NCBI GenBank assembly: GCA_016213105.1
Contig: JACRBN010000028.1
Coordinates: 61,237 to 125,236, forward strand
DNA: 64,000 bases
Direction: 5' to 3'
Source: Chloroflexota bacterium
Lineage (GTDB): Bacteria > Chloroflexota > Anaerolineae > Anaerolineales > Villigracilaceae
Shown here: piece by piece, positions 8,620 to 16,657 of the stretch
Position numbering within the stretch: the first letter of the stretch is position 1
How the letters are laid out: each line of letters begins with the position of its first letter
Translations under genes and position numbers: made by a program
The notes under the pieces: generated by a model
Databases searched by the model: none
The model's input: the letters and a program-made list of their open reading frames with translations, nothing else
What the model was told of the DNA's origin: nothing

Positions 8620-9756
8620 TTAAACGGTCAACGTTTTGCGGTAGACGCGGTAGTTCTTGTATTCCACGCCGTTCAGGTTCTTCAGGTCCGCGCGCATCTG
8701 CTCGGCAGATTCGGCCACCTGGGTCATCTCCACGTGGCTGAACTGGCGGAATTCCAACAGCGTGTGACCCATCTCGGCGTACAGCAGCGCATTCCCGCCC
8801 TTGCCGTGATACTCGGGCAGGATGCCCATGCCGTTGACGGAGACCGTGTGCGTGCGGCGCATCTCCAGCAGCAGGTCGGCCAGCGAGAGCGGATTCAGCT
8901 TCCCTTTGGCGCGCTGCAAGGCCGCCGAGACATCGTGAAAGGCAAACAGGAAGCCGACCGCGTCGTCGCCATGCGTGATGATCTTGATCAGGCGGTGGTC
9001 GGCCACGGTCAGGATGTTCTCGACCACGAAGTCGATCTCTTTTTTGGTGAAGGGGAAATATTCCCAGTTGTTGATGAAGGCCTTGTTATAGGCATCCCCA
9101 ATGCGGTCGGCCCAGCCGACCAGTTCCTTTTTATTCTTGAACTTCTTGACGGCCAGTCCGCTGCGCTCGGCGGCGCGGCGCGCGATGCGCTCCACCCGCT
9201 CGGGGATCTGGAACTTGTCGGCGGGCAGGTAGCAGGAGACGAAATCCACTTCCTTGACGAAGCCCTGCGCCTCGACCAATTGCTGGGTAAAAGGATGGTT
9301 GTACGTGAGCATGGTCATGGTCTGGCGATGCTCGTGGCCGAAGACCTGCAAGCCGTAACCATCCAGCGGCCCCAGGCCCTTCGGCCCCACCACACAATCC
9401 AGCCCGCGCGATTTGGCCCAGTCGAAGACGGTCTGGAACAAAGCCGCGGCAGCCTCGGGGTCGTTCTCACATTCGAAAAAGTAGAAATCGGCCTCCTTCG
9501 ATTTATGATACTGGTTGAAAGGCTTATTCTCGATGGCGCTGATGCGCCCCACATCCCGCCCGTCACGCACCGCCAGGAAGAACTCCACATCCGAATGTTC
9601 ATAGAATGGATGCTTCTTCGGGTTGAGCTGGTTATACGCATCCAGGTCGAGCGGCGGCACCCATTGCGGACAATCCTTGTAGAGACGATGGGGCAATTGC
9701 ACAAAACGGCGCACCTGGGCTTTGTTGGCGGTGTCCACCTTTTCGATGTTGAGCAT
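8620..9756 (-). CDS. GNAT-fold acyltransferase-like protein
   Basis: A 378-residue protein with two GNAT-like halves. The second half has MGILPEYHGKGGNALLY, which resembles the acetyl-CoA pyrophosphate-binding loop of GNAT enzymes. The first half has IEKVDTANKAQVRRFVQLPHRLYK and a conserved WVPP segment typical of a family of large, uncharacterised GNAT proteins. The substrate is unknown. It is probably transcribed with the following membrane protein. A good Shine-Dalgarno (GGAG, reverse strand) precedes MLNIEK. Confidence 0.75.
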   Translation of the reverse strand: MLNIEKVDTANKAQVRRFVQLPHRLYKDCPQWVPPLDLDAYNQLNPKKHPFYEHSDVEFFLAVRDGRDVGRISAIENKPFNQYHKSKEADFYFFECENDPEAAAALFQTVFDWAKSRGLDCVVGPKGLGPLDGYGLQVFGHEHRQTMTMLTYNHPFTQQLVEAQGFVKEVDFVSCYLPADKFQIPERVERIARRAAERSGLAVKKFKNKKELVGWADRIGDAYNKAFINNWEYFPFTKKEIDFVVENILTVADHRLIKIITHGDDAVGFLFAFHDVSAALQRAKGKLNPLSLADLLLEMRRTHTVSVNGMGILPEYHGKGGNALLYAEMGHTLLEFRQFSHVEMTQVAESAEQMRADLKNLNGVEYKNYRVYRKTLTV

Positions 9757-9801
9757 GGAGGGCTCCTTAAAAAGAAATGAGTGCGAACTTAAGTATATAA
9801 C

Positions 9802-9837
9802 AAAAAAGGCGCGGACGGGTTACTCTCCCGTCCGCGC
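9802..9837 (-). terminator. Rho-independent terminator
   Basis: A long GC stem, GCGCGGACGGG pairing with CCCGTCCGCGC across a seven-base loop, followed on the minus strand by six T. With the hairpin at 9911-9950 it forms a double terminator behind the toxin-antitoxin pair. Confidence 0.8.
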
Positions 9838-9910
9838 GTGAAGCGATTGTGTTCATTCTTGCACCCATCGCCCCCGCGGGAGAACGGACAGCAATCTCAA
9901 GCATGAAAAA

Positions 9911-9950
9911 CAAAAAAAGACTCCCAAAGCATTCCAACGTCGGGAGTCTT
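9911..9950 (-). terminator. Terminator hairpin, T-run on both sides
   Basis: AAGACTCCC pairs with GGGAGTCTT around a 16-base loop. The minus strand continues into a seven-T run and the plus strand into TTCGTTT, so it may work in both directions. The loop contains CAACGTCGGGAG, which also occurs in the palindromes near 51.3 kb. Confidence 0.7.
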
Positions 9951-9988
9951 TTCGTTTACGCCATTCTGCAGGCGACTTCAATCTGTTG

Positions 9989-10231
9989 TCACTTGTAAAC
10001 ATCCTTGCGATGACGGACGCGCACGATTTCGATAATCAGTCTACCTTCAAAAACTTCATAAACTACACGATAATCCCCCACGCGGACGCGATAACTGAAT
10101 TCCGAGCCAACCAGCTTCTTAACACCGTGCGGAAACGGTTCGTGTGCCAATTTCGCAACTGCCGCGACGACTCTTGCAATTGTCGAATGCGGCAGTTTTT
10201 GAATCCTTATAGGCTGAGTTCTTCCACTCAA
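9989..10231 (-). CDS. RelE/ParE-family toxin
   Basis: An 80-residue basic protein with the RelE-fold pattern: a central helix pair, then GVKKLVGSEFSYRVRVGDYRVVYEVFEGRLIIEIVRVRHRKDVYK. The RVRVGDYRVVYE strand and terminal HRKDVY are typical of RelE mRNA interferases, which cut mRNA on the ribosome. The gene overlaps the upstream antitoxin by four bases, the usual antitoxin-first arrangement. Two terminators follow. Confidence 0.88.
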   Translation of the reverse strand: MSGRTQPIRIQKLPHSTIARVVAAVAKLAHEPFPHGVKKLVGSEFSYRVRVGDYRVVYEVFEGRLIIEIVRVRHRKDVYK

Positions 10232-10431
10232 TCTTGTAGGAAGCCATCGCGCTTCAACCTCTTGATAACTTCCTCGAATGGAATAGCAGGTTCGTCACGG
10301 CGCTCCGCCAGAACAGCCAGATCGTCCAGATCTTCCAACAGTTCTTCAAACTCTTCGATGGGAAGAATGACGGCTGTCTTTTTGCCGTTTTGATCAGTGA
10401 CATACTGCGCCTGTAAATCTCGAATTTCCAT
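10228..10431 (-). CDS. Phd/YefM-like antitoxin
   Basis: A 67-residue acidic protein, MEIRDLQAQYVTDQNGKKTAVILPIEEFEELLEDL. The 'ILPIEEFEEL' segment is typical of the Phd/YefM/RelB antitoxins that pair with RelE toxins. The C-terminal half is the presumed toxin-binding region. These antitoxins usually repress their own operon; no operator was identified. Confidence 0.82.
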   Translation of the reverse strand: MEIRDLQAQYVTDQNGKKTAVILPIEEFEELLEDLDDLAVLAERRDEPAIPFEEVIKRLKRDGFLQD

Positions 10432-10642
10432 GCTGCCTCTTTTCTCTTTGACAACAGCATTATACCAAGCCCCGCCGCACGGAGGGCCGAAGCGCGACTT
10501 CCACCCGCGCGCCGTCCGTTCGTTTACACTTGCACCTGGCGCACGTGCAGGTGCTCGTGGTTTTCACATCGTACCCGCAGGGTATTCGTGGACAGTCTCC
10601 CCCCACAGACACACCCGCCACGTTCGAAGTGATTCCTCGAAA

Positions 10643-10682
10643 CAAAAGGCCCACCCCGCCGGGTAAAGGACGGGGTGGGCTT
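10643..10682 (-). terminator. Rho-independent terminator of the PemK operon
   Basis: GCCCACCCCG pairs with CGGGGTGGGC across a 12-base loop. On the minus strand the stem is followed by CTTTTGTTT. It lies 20 bases past the PemK stop codon. Confidence 0.8.
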
Positions 10683-10701
10683 ATCGTTCATGGCAACTCA
10701 A

Positions 10702-11043
10702 TCATTTTTTCGCGGTCAAACTCTGCAATTCGCTTCGAATGCGCTCCATGATTTTTCCATTCACCCGCCCAAACGTTTTGACCACAATGGAACTGGAAAT
10801 CGTGTAAATCTTGTCCACGCGGACCTTGCCTGGGTGGTTAAGCGTCCCCTTTTCGAGATCATCAGAATTGACCGGAAAGCTGTATTCTGCTTCAATGGGA
10901 TTGGACGTCATCGCCACAACCACCAAATCCGTCGTTTTCTGGTTGTAGGAATTGTTGGAGACAACAATCACAGGCCGCCGTTTCTGCGACGAAAGGTCAG
11001 TGAACGGAATCGGCACGAGCAGAATATCCCCTTGCTCAGGCAT
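10702..11043 (-). CDS. PemK/MazF-family endoribonuclease toxin
   Basis: A 113-residue protein from MPEQGDILLVPIPFTDLSSQ. The strand pattern QGDILLVPIPFTD, the KRRPVIVVSN segment and VRVDKIYTISSSIV are characteristic of the PemK/MazF RNA-cleaving fold. Arg in KRRPV and Ser/Thr in the MTSN segment are the usual active-site positions. The start was chosen inside the upstream gene (eight-base overlap) because upstream residues do not fit the family. Confidence 0.88.
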   Translation of the reverse strand: MPEQGDILLVPIPFTDLSSQKRRPVIVVSNNSYNQKTTDLVVVAMTSNPIEAEYSFPVNSDDLEKGTLNHPGKVRVDKIYTISSSIVVKTFGRVNGKIMERIRSELQSLTAKK

Positions 11044-11242
11044 TGTTCCAATCCTCGTCGTCCAGCGGATTATCCCAAAAATCAAGACTCGTTTGCGTCG
11101 CGTACAGCAGATCGGTAAACGCATCGCCAGCATCTACGACAAAGACGGTTACATGCGCGCCGACAGGAAATGGGACAGTCAACTCGACCTGCCCATCTTT
11201 GTTTACTTCCACATCGTATTTGAGAGCCGTTTGTGCCAACAT
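11036..11242 (-). CDS. Putative antitoxin partner of the PemK toxin
   Basis: A 68-residue acidic protein starting MLAQTALKYDVEVNKDGQVEL, with GAAGGAG seven bases upstream of this ATG. The N-terminal half looks like short strands (VELTVPFPVGAHVTVFVVD), which could be a swapped-hairpin fold or a variant of the 'DUF2281/AbrB-like' antitoxins; I do not recognise the family. Its position directly before and overlapping PemK gives the antitoxin call. The acidic tail, DFWDNPLDDEDWNNA, is typical of toxin-neutralising segments. Confidence 0.65.
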   Translation of the reverse strand: MLAQTALKYDVEVNKDGQVELTVPFPVGAHVTVFVVDAGDAFTDLLYATQTSLDFWDNPLDDEDWNNA

Positions 11243-11635
11243 GAATAAACTCCTTCTCAATGAAGGCCATTATACAGCAAAGCATGAGTTGTTTCCCTCA
11301 CAGACGCGCCCGCCGAAACCCACAACCCGCCGCACGGACAAGCCCACCCAGCCCGAAGCGGGCTTGCCCCATATGCAAAACACTCGTGGCGCATTGACCC
11401 CTCTCCCGTCTCCCCTAAAGGGGGGAAGCCAAAACCAATCTCGTCCCAAGCCTATCTTTTAAGACCAAACTTGCCATCAGGCAGAAAAGAAATCAAGCCC
11501 ATACCATCTCCTTTAGGAGAGGGGCAAGCGGACACGCCGATTAATCAAGCCAATCAGGGTGAGGTCCTTTCCCCCCACAAACACGCTCGCCGAAATCCAG
11601 AATTCATAGAACCACGGAGAGGGAAATAGAGGATT
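11243..11635. other. Intergenic stretch without a gene
   Basis: About 390 bases between the toxin-antitoxin pair and the TIR-FGE gene. It contains a small hairpin (AGCCCGAAGCGGGCT near 11348) and purine-rich strings such as CTCCTTTAGGAGAGGGG, but no convincing coding frame, promoter or RNA gene. Confidence 0.5.
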
Positions 11636-13048
11636 TCAAAGAATAGGCGGAGCGATTACGACCCGACAACCTACATTGAATAAACCAAAAACCCGATCGT
11701 ACCAACGCTTACCACCGCGAAATGAAGTGCGTGCAAATTTACTACCTTCGGAGTGAAAACCGCCACGATACACACGGATATCATCGACTGTTTCATCTTC
11801 ACGTCCATCATCTGCTCTATAGGGATAAGACCAGAATAAGCTATGCGTCACTTCCCAAACATTGCCACTCATGTCGGCGCATCCGTAGGGCGAGTCCCCC
11901 TGTGGAGAATATAAGCCTACAGGAGTTGGGCCGCCTTTCTTACCCTCGGATGTATTACACCTATCCTTATCGAAGAAGTCTCCCCACGGGTATATCAGAC
12001 CATTTGTGCCCCGCGCAGCTTTTTCCCATTCGGCTTCAGTGGGAAGGCGGAAAACCGATCCTTTTGGCAATTCACTTCCAAAAGATCTGTTTAGCCAAGA
12101 GCAATATTCATTCGCACCCTCCCAATTCAATTCCACTAAGGGGTAACTAGGGTTAGTTTTCATGTCAAGCCTGAACCAGTTTTGGGATGTAACATAATTC
12201 TCATATTGTTCTTTTGTGACAAGAAAGCGCGCTATGTAATAATCATAAGAAATGTCAACAAGTTGTTGCGGCTTTTCATTGTCATAAGACCGCTTATCTT
12301 TGTCACTACTACCCATTAGAAATTTTCCCGCAGGCACTTTAACAAACTTTATTCCTCCAAAGATGAAAACAGGATGGCCGCCAGAAGTGAATTCTGTGGG
12401 CTTGAAAGGTTCGGGATGGGAGAGCGTTGAAATTTCACTTATTATTTCGGCATCAGGTTGCCAAGCAATTGGTTTAGAGGAAACTAGAATAGGCTCTATT
12501 ATTTTAGTTATGGACTCCACGTCTTCTACTATATCAGAAACAATCACTTGTCTTTCAGGGCGTTTTTTTCCTTCAACTTCTGTATTAGCCCGCTGAGTAA
12601 CCTCAATTTGAGCAATTTGTAAATGTGCGGTCCTTAGAGATTCCAGCAAAACTTTATATGTGCTGTCTTTGTCTTCTCCAAAGTAGTCAGCCCAATGCCA
12701 GAGTCGAAATCGTCTCGGCGGTTCACATTCCTCTAAACGCAGAGGAATGGCAAAAATCATATCATCTGGCCTGTAGGTTGCCGCGTCATATATTAATCGT
12801 AGCTCTTTCTGAACATATCCTATTCTCTTTACAGAATTATTTGAAACAAACACGATTACAACGTCAGCAGACTCCACAGCTTTCTCAATCTCTAAATCGA
12901 AATCTTGACCAGGAAGGAGTTTTTCTTTATCCAGCCACGGATCAATCCACCCTTCTGCAAGGAGACGTTGATACAACTCTCGGACAACAGGCTTATCCTG
13001 CGAAGCATGACAAAGAAAGACACGAAGTTTTCTTTCAACAGTATTCAT
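11636..13048 (-). CDS. TIR domain fused to a formylglycine-generating-enzyme-like domain
   Basis: A 470-residue two-domain protein. Residues about 8-125 are a TIR domain: LRVFLCHASQDK starts the first strand, DPWLDKEKLLPG forms the BB loop, and VIVFVSNNS...YVQKEL places Glu82 where TIR NADases have their catalytic Glu. Residues about 232-468 form an FGE-sulfatase/C-type-lectin fold, with FVKVPAGKFLMGS, RLPTEAEWEKAARG and GCADMSGNVWEV. No sulfatase is nearby, so formylglycine chemistry is doubtful and the domain may be a sensor. It lies 100 bases downstream of a P-loop ATPase gene, and both are AT-richer than their surroundings. The function is inferred as NAD+-depleting effector or signalling protein. 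Confidence 0.88.
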   Translation of the reverse strand: MNTVERKLRVFLCHASQDKPVVRELYQRLLAEGWIDPWLDKEKLLPGQDFDLEIEKAVESADVVIVFVSNNSVKRIGYVQKELRLIYDAATYRPDDMIFAIPLRLEECEPPRRFRLWHWADYFGEDKDSTYKVLLESLRTAHLQIAQIEVTQRANTEVEGKKRPERQVIVSDIVEDVESITKIIEPILVSSKPIAWQPDAEIISEISTLSHPEPFKPTEFTSGGHPVFIFGGIKFVKVPAGKFLMGSSDKDKRSYDNEKPQQLVDISYDYYIARFLVTKEQYENYVTSQNWFRLDMKTNPSYPLVELNWEGANEYCSWLNRSFGSELPKGSVFRLPTEAEWEKAARGTNGLIYPWGDFFDKDRCNTSEGKKGGPTPVGLYSPQGDSPYGCADMSGNVWEVTHSLFWSYPYRADDGREDETVDDIRVYRGGFHSEGSKFARTSFRGGKRWYDRVFGLFNVGCRVVIAPPIL

Positions 13049-13148
13049 AGTGATTGAGTGGATTTCAACAGGTTCTTTGAAATTAAAAATATGCTCATGG
13101 GAGATGGATTTCAGAAGAAGTAGGCCTGATGTTACAGTAAATAATTAT

Positions 13149-14813
13149 CTACACTAATTCTTCTTGAATCCACTCTTTTTTCTTCTTCCGTTTTTGTGGC
13201 TTTGGGGCAGATTCCGATTCGAGATTGCCTTCGATAGAAGGAGCATCGGGATCGTACACCATTGAGACAAGCCTCATTTCATCATCTCTTCCTTGCTTCC
13301 AAAACTCAATGATTTTCATCTCACGCATCTTTCTTGAACCAGTATATTGGCTTAGGTCTAACATATAAGCCTCAAATATTCTTCCTGGCCGTTTGCTTAC
13401 AGTAACACGTGAACTAACTTTATGTATCAGGCGTAAATCCATCAATTCTTGGATTAATTCCATTCTTTCTTTGTTTTCATCCTTATCCACCAAAAACACG
13501 TTCGCTTTTGCTCGTTTTACACAAAAGTCTCTTACTTTTCTAAATTCAGACTCTAGTAGGGTATTATCATCCAAAGTATCCCGTCTCAGCTCCTCTCTTT
13601 TCGATGAATCATAATCACCTGCAGCATGATTCACATCTTCAGCTCCGATTTTTTGACCTCGATGTTTAGTGTCATGCGTACGAGCAAAATCAATTGATCG
13701 TCTAAAAATGCCCAAGAAATCACGAGCAACACCTCCGCTAGCCAAAACCAACCTATCTACAGATTCATCCACTAAAATATCTTTAGGCGATATTTCACTC
13801 TCATCGAAGAATCGATACAAAATTTTGCTCAAAAAATCCTTTGCCAATGGATATTTTTCCAAAGACAAATCTAAGTCAATTTCATCGGCATCGTCACCAA
13901 TTTTCACACCAACTGGTGGGTCTCCGTGAATGTACCATTCGGTTCGGTGTCTGATTGTCCCTATTTTCAACCAAAGGTTATTACCTTTGCCTATTGAATG
14001 AAAATAATCTATCACCCGTGCCTGATCTGTGCGCGGAATATGATACAAGTCATCAAGGAATAGATAAGAGTCGTCGCCTGATAAATCAGCCATCTGTTTA
14101 AAAATATTTTGATAATCCATAATATGACGTCTCAAAAAATCGGTTTTAGAGTCTACATATCTTGCCTCTATTTCATGTCCCTGGGAGTTTGTCACCCTGT
14201 TACTAGCTTGGCCAGAAACAGAAACTACTTGAGCTTTAACTCCTGCATTGGCACCTTTTTCTTTTGAAGTTTCTTCACCAGATCGGACCTTTTGGGTTAT
14301 TTCAATGCCATCTGGTGAGTAAAGCAAATTACTTAAGTCGCTTACTTGCTGCTTCAAATCACTGACCAGCTTTTGCGCCTTTTCTTTGTTGTAAGGTGGG
14401 CGACTCGGTTCAGAGCCAAAAAATTTCCAGAAGCTCTTTTTTGTTTGAGGGTGAACACCAGCTGTTTCCAGCCATTTAGAAAACTCAGAAAATGTTTTGA
14501 TCAGTATGCTTAACAATACATCTGGATAGGGATGTCCTTTAAATGATTCTAAATCTACATAGGCAATTGGGCGACGCTCTAAAGTCAAATCATTGGCTGC
14601 TTTTTGAAGAAGACTCGTTTTTCCTGAGCCACGTCTACCAAAAACAATATGGTGTCTCCTACTCTTTGCCCTTTCTAACGTGCCTGTAGCAGGCTCAACG
14701 AAACGTCTGACGGTACTTCCTGTAGTGCTTTCCGTCGCGCGAGTTGATTCTTCTATTCGCAAAGATAGATTTGTAATTTTTGGTGATTCAAGCAATAGAT
14801 TGGGCATATACAA
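13149..14813 (-). CDS. P-loop ATPase (AAA/STAND-like), partner of the TIR protein
   Basis: A 554-residue protein with Walker A GRRGSGKTS (residues 59-67) and Walker B YLFLDD (250-255). The N-terminal region, LESPKITNLSLRIEES, is family-like but unrecognised. After the ATPase core there is a winged-helix-like stretch (about 410-500: LMDLRLIHKVSSRVTVSKRPG) and a highly basic tail, PKPQKRKKKKEW. The codon and base use is AT-rich compared with the neighbours, which suggests acquisition. With the downstream TIR-FGE gene it probably forms an operon in which the ATPase could sense and the TIR act. The general ATPase call is safe; the role is inferred. Confidence 0.8.
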   Translation of the reverse strand: MYMPNLLLESPKITNLSLRIEESTRATESTTGSTVRRFVEPATGTLERAKSRRHHIVFGRRGSGKTSLLQKAANDLTLERRPIAYVDLESFKGHPYPDVLLSILIKTFSEFSKWLETAGVHPQTKKSFWKFFGSEPSRPPYNKEKAQKLVSDLKQQVSDLSNLLYSPDGIEITQKVRSGEETSKEKGANAGVKAQVVSVSGQASNRVTNSQGHEIEARYVDSKTDFLRRHIMDYQNIFKQMADLSGDDSYLFLDDLYHIPRTDQARVIDYFHSIGKGNNLWLKIGTIRHRTEWYIHGDPPVGVKIGDDADEIDLDLSLEKYPLAKDFLSKILYRFFDESEISPKDILVDESVDRLVLASGGVARDFLGIFRRSIDFARTHDTKHRGQKIGAEDVNHAAGDYDSSKREELRRDTLDDNTLLESEFRKVRDFCVKRAKANVFLVDKDENKERMELIQELMDLRLIHKVSSRVTVSKRPGRIFEAYMLDLSQYTGSRKMREMKIIEFWKQGRDDEMRLVSMVYDPDAPSIEGNLESESAPKPQKRKKKKEWIQEELV

Positions 14814-15028
14814 TCTCCTTTTGCTAATTAATGCGAAAAATTACTATTTCCCTGTCGGCACCCAGATATTCTTCACCTACGTGGACTCATGCAAAAACTC
14901 ATGGTCTTCGGCCTGCTCGCGATCCATCAATCGCGGCAACGACCCAAAACAATCGTATATCTCTACATTTGACTGCATGACACGCGCAAATCGGGTTGAT
15001 TGTCATACAAATTACCTCACGCCTGTAA

Positions 15029-15058
15029 TTATGAAGAAACCCTCGTCCATGCTATACT
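15029..15058 (+). promoter_or_regulatory. Putative promoter of the first aminopeptidase gene
   Basis: TATACT at 15053-15058 lies 28 bases before the start codon. A poor -35 (TTATGA, 15029-15034) is 18 bases upstream. The same GCTATACTA context precedes the second aminopeptidase gene, which supports the -10. Confidence 0.45.
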
Positions 15059-15085
15059 AATTTTATCCCATTTCAAGGATGGCCG

Positions 15086-16342
15086 ATGTCCTCTTTTGAC
15101 GAGCTTTTGAACCAGTACGCCAGGTTGATCATCCACGTGGGGCTGAACCTGCGCAAGGGTCAGCGCCTGATCATCAACAACGCCTCCACGCGCGGGGTGC
15201 CGCTGCATGCCGCTCCGCTGGTGCGCGCGGTGGCCCGCGAGGCCTACCAGGCGGGCGCCCGCTACGTGGACGTGATCTGGAACGATGAGGAATTGATCCG
15301 CACGCGCGTGCAGTATGCGCCCGCGGACAGCTTCGGCGAATACTCCGACTCGCACGTCAGCGCCCTGCTGGACGTGATGGACAAGGGCGACGCCCTGCTG
15401 ACCATCCGCTCGAACAACCCCAACCTGCTGAGCGACCTGGACCCCGAGCGGGTCGGCGCAATGCAGAAAACCCACCTCGAAAAGTTCGCCCCCGTCAGCA
15501 TGGGCATAACGGGCAACAAGATCAACTGGCTGGTGGTGGCCGCCTCCTCGCCCGAGTGGGCCATGAAGGTCTTCCCCGACCTGCCGCGCGAACAGGCCTT
15601 CGACAAACTGTGGGAGGCCATCTTCCAAATCACCCGCGCCGACCGCCCCGACCCCGTGGCGGCCTGGGAGGAGCACGTCCAGAATTTGCTCAAGCGGGCG
15701 CATTACCTGACCGCCCGAAATTACAGCGCCCTTCATTATATGGCTCCAGGCACCGACCTGACCGTCGGCCTGCCGCCTGGCCATCGCTGGATCAGCGCCC
15801 GCGAGCAGGCCCAGAACGGCATCGAGTTCATCGCCAACCTGCCGACCGAGGAAGTCTTCTCCCTGCCCCACCGCGACCAGGTGGACGGTGTGGTCAGCGC
15901 CTCCATGCCGCTCAGCTACAGCGGCACCCTGCTGGAGGATTTCAGCTTCACCTTCGAAAAGGGCCGCGTGACCAAAGTCAGCGCCAGGAAGGGCGAGGCC
16001 ATGCTCAGGAAACTGGTCGAGACCGACGAGGGCGCCTCGCACCTCGGCGAGGTGGCGCTGGTGCCGTTCACCTCGCCCATCTCCCAGCGCGGACATCTCT
16101 TCTACGATCCGCTCATCGACGAGAACGCCTCCTGCCACCTGGCGGTGGGACGCGCCTACCGCATCAACCTCGACGGCGCGCAGGACCTCAGCGATGACGA
16201 GTTCATGCAGCGCGGCGGCAACGTCAGCCTGACGCACGTCGACTTCATGATCGGCTCGAACCAGATGAACATCGACGGCATCCGCGAAGACGGCGCGCGC
16301 GAACCCGTCATGCGCGCAGGCGAGTGGGCCTTCGACGCATAA
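15086..16342 (+). CDS. M29-family aminopeptidase (copy 1)
   Basis: A 418-residue metallo-aminopeptidase of the AmpS/AmpT/PepS family, which removes N-terminal residues from peptides in the cytoplasm using two metal ions. Metal-ligand regions seen in order are NLPTEEVFSLPH, ETDEGASHLGE, ENASCHLAVGRAY and SLTHVDFMIGS, with the His-x-Asp pair in the last. Length is standard. It is followed by its own terminator and by a close paralogue at 16658, so the pair arose by tandem duplication. Confidence 0.93.
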   Translation: MSSFDELLNQYARLIIHVGLNLRKGQRLIINNASTRGVPLHAAPLVRAVAREAYQAGARYVDVIWNDEELIRTRVQYAPADSFGEYSDSHVSALLDVMDKGDALLTIRSNNPNLLSDLDPERVGAMQKTHLEKFAPVSMGITGNKINWLVVAASSPEWAMKVFPDLPREQAFDKLWEAIFQITRADRPDPVAAWEEHVQNLLKRAHYLTARNYSALHYMAPGTDLTVGLPPGHRWISAREQAQNGIEFIANLPTEEVFSLPHRDQVDGVVSASMPLSYSGTLLEDFSFTFEKGRVTKVSARKGEAMLRKLVETDEGASHLGEVALVPFTSPISQRGHLFYDPLIDENASCHLAVGRAYRINLDGAQDLSDDEFMQRGGNVSLTHVDFMIGSNQMNIDGIREDGAREPVMRAGEWAFDA

Positions 16343-16402
16343 GATTTCTTCGATGGAAAGGCTGGCGGATTGCAAATCCGCCAGGAGCAGCAAAGTAGTT
16401 CA

Positions 16403-16435
16403 CGGCCTCCAGAAAATTCTGGAGGCCGTTTTTTC
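16403..16435 (+). terminator. Rho-independent terminator
   Basis: CGGCCTCCAG pairs with CTGGAGGCCG across AAAATT, followed by six T. It closes the first aminopeptidase transcript. A shorter palindrome, GGCGGATTGCAAATCCGCC, lies just upstream at about 16363-16381. Confidence 0.9.
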
Positions 16436-16552
16436 ATGTCGTTGCGAGCCGCCGCTCTTGCTCCTGGCGGCGCGGCAACCTCATTTTGGATAAAAACAGG
16501 AGGTTGCTTCGGGATTTCGGCGTTATAGCGCCTCAACCCTCGCAACGACATG
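16435..16552. repeat. MITE-like element with 14-bp perfect terminal inverted repeats
   Basis: CATGTCGTTGCGAG (16435-16448) is exactly inverted at 16539-16552, enclosing about 90 bases with no coding frame. The end sequence resembles the widespread 'GTCRTTGCGAG' intergenic repeats of several phyla. It directly follows the terminator of copy 1. Confidence 0.6.
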
Positions 16553-16589
16553 ATCCCGATGGATGCGCAGTGGACAAGTGATTTAAAAA

Positions 16590-16618
16590 TTGAAATAACC
16601 TGTTGATGATGCTATACT
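16590..16618 (+). promoter_or_regulatory. Sigma-70-type promoter of the second aminopeptidase gene
   Basis: TTGAAA (16590-16595), a 17-base spacer, then TATACT (16613-16618), 40 bases before the ATG. Confidence 0.7.
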
Positions 16619-16657
16619 ACACCCGCATCTCAATCCACATCCCTGCCAGGAGGCAGC

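Noticed and set aside
10530..10560. Palindromic CACCTG..CAGGTG strings between the two toxin-antitoxin pairs
   Set aside because: Short, imperfect and not near a start codon; no regulatory role can be supported.
11636..13048. Diversity-generating retroelement target (FGE/C-lectin fold)
   Set aside because: No reverse transcriptase, template repeat or adenine-biased variable repeat is visible around the gene.
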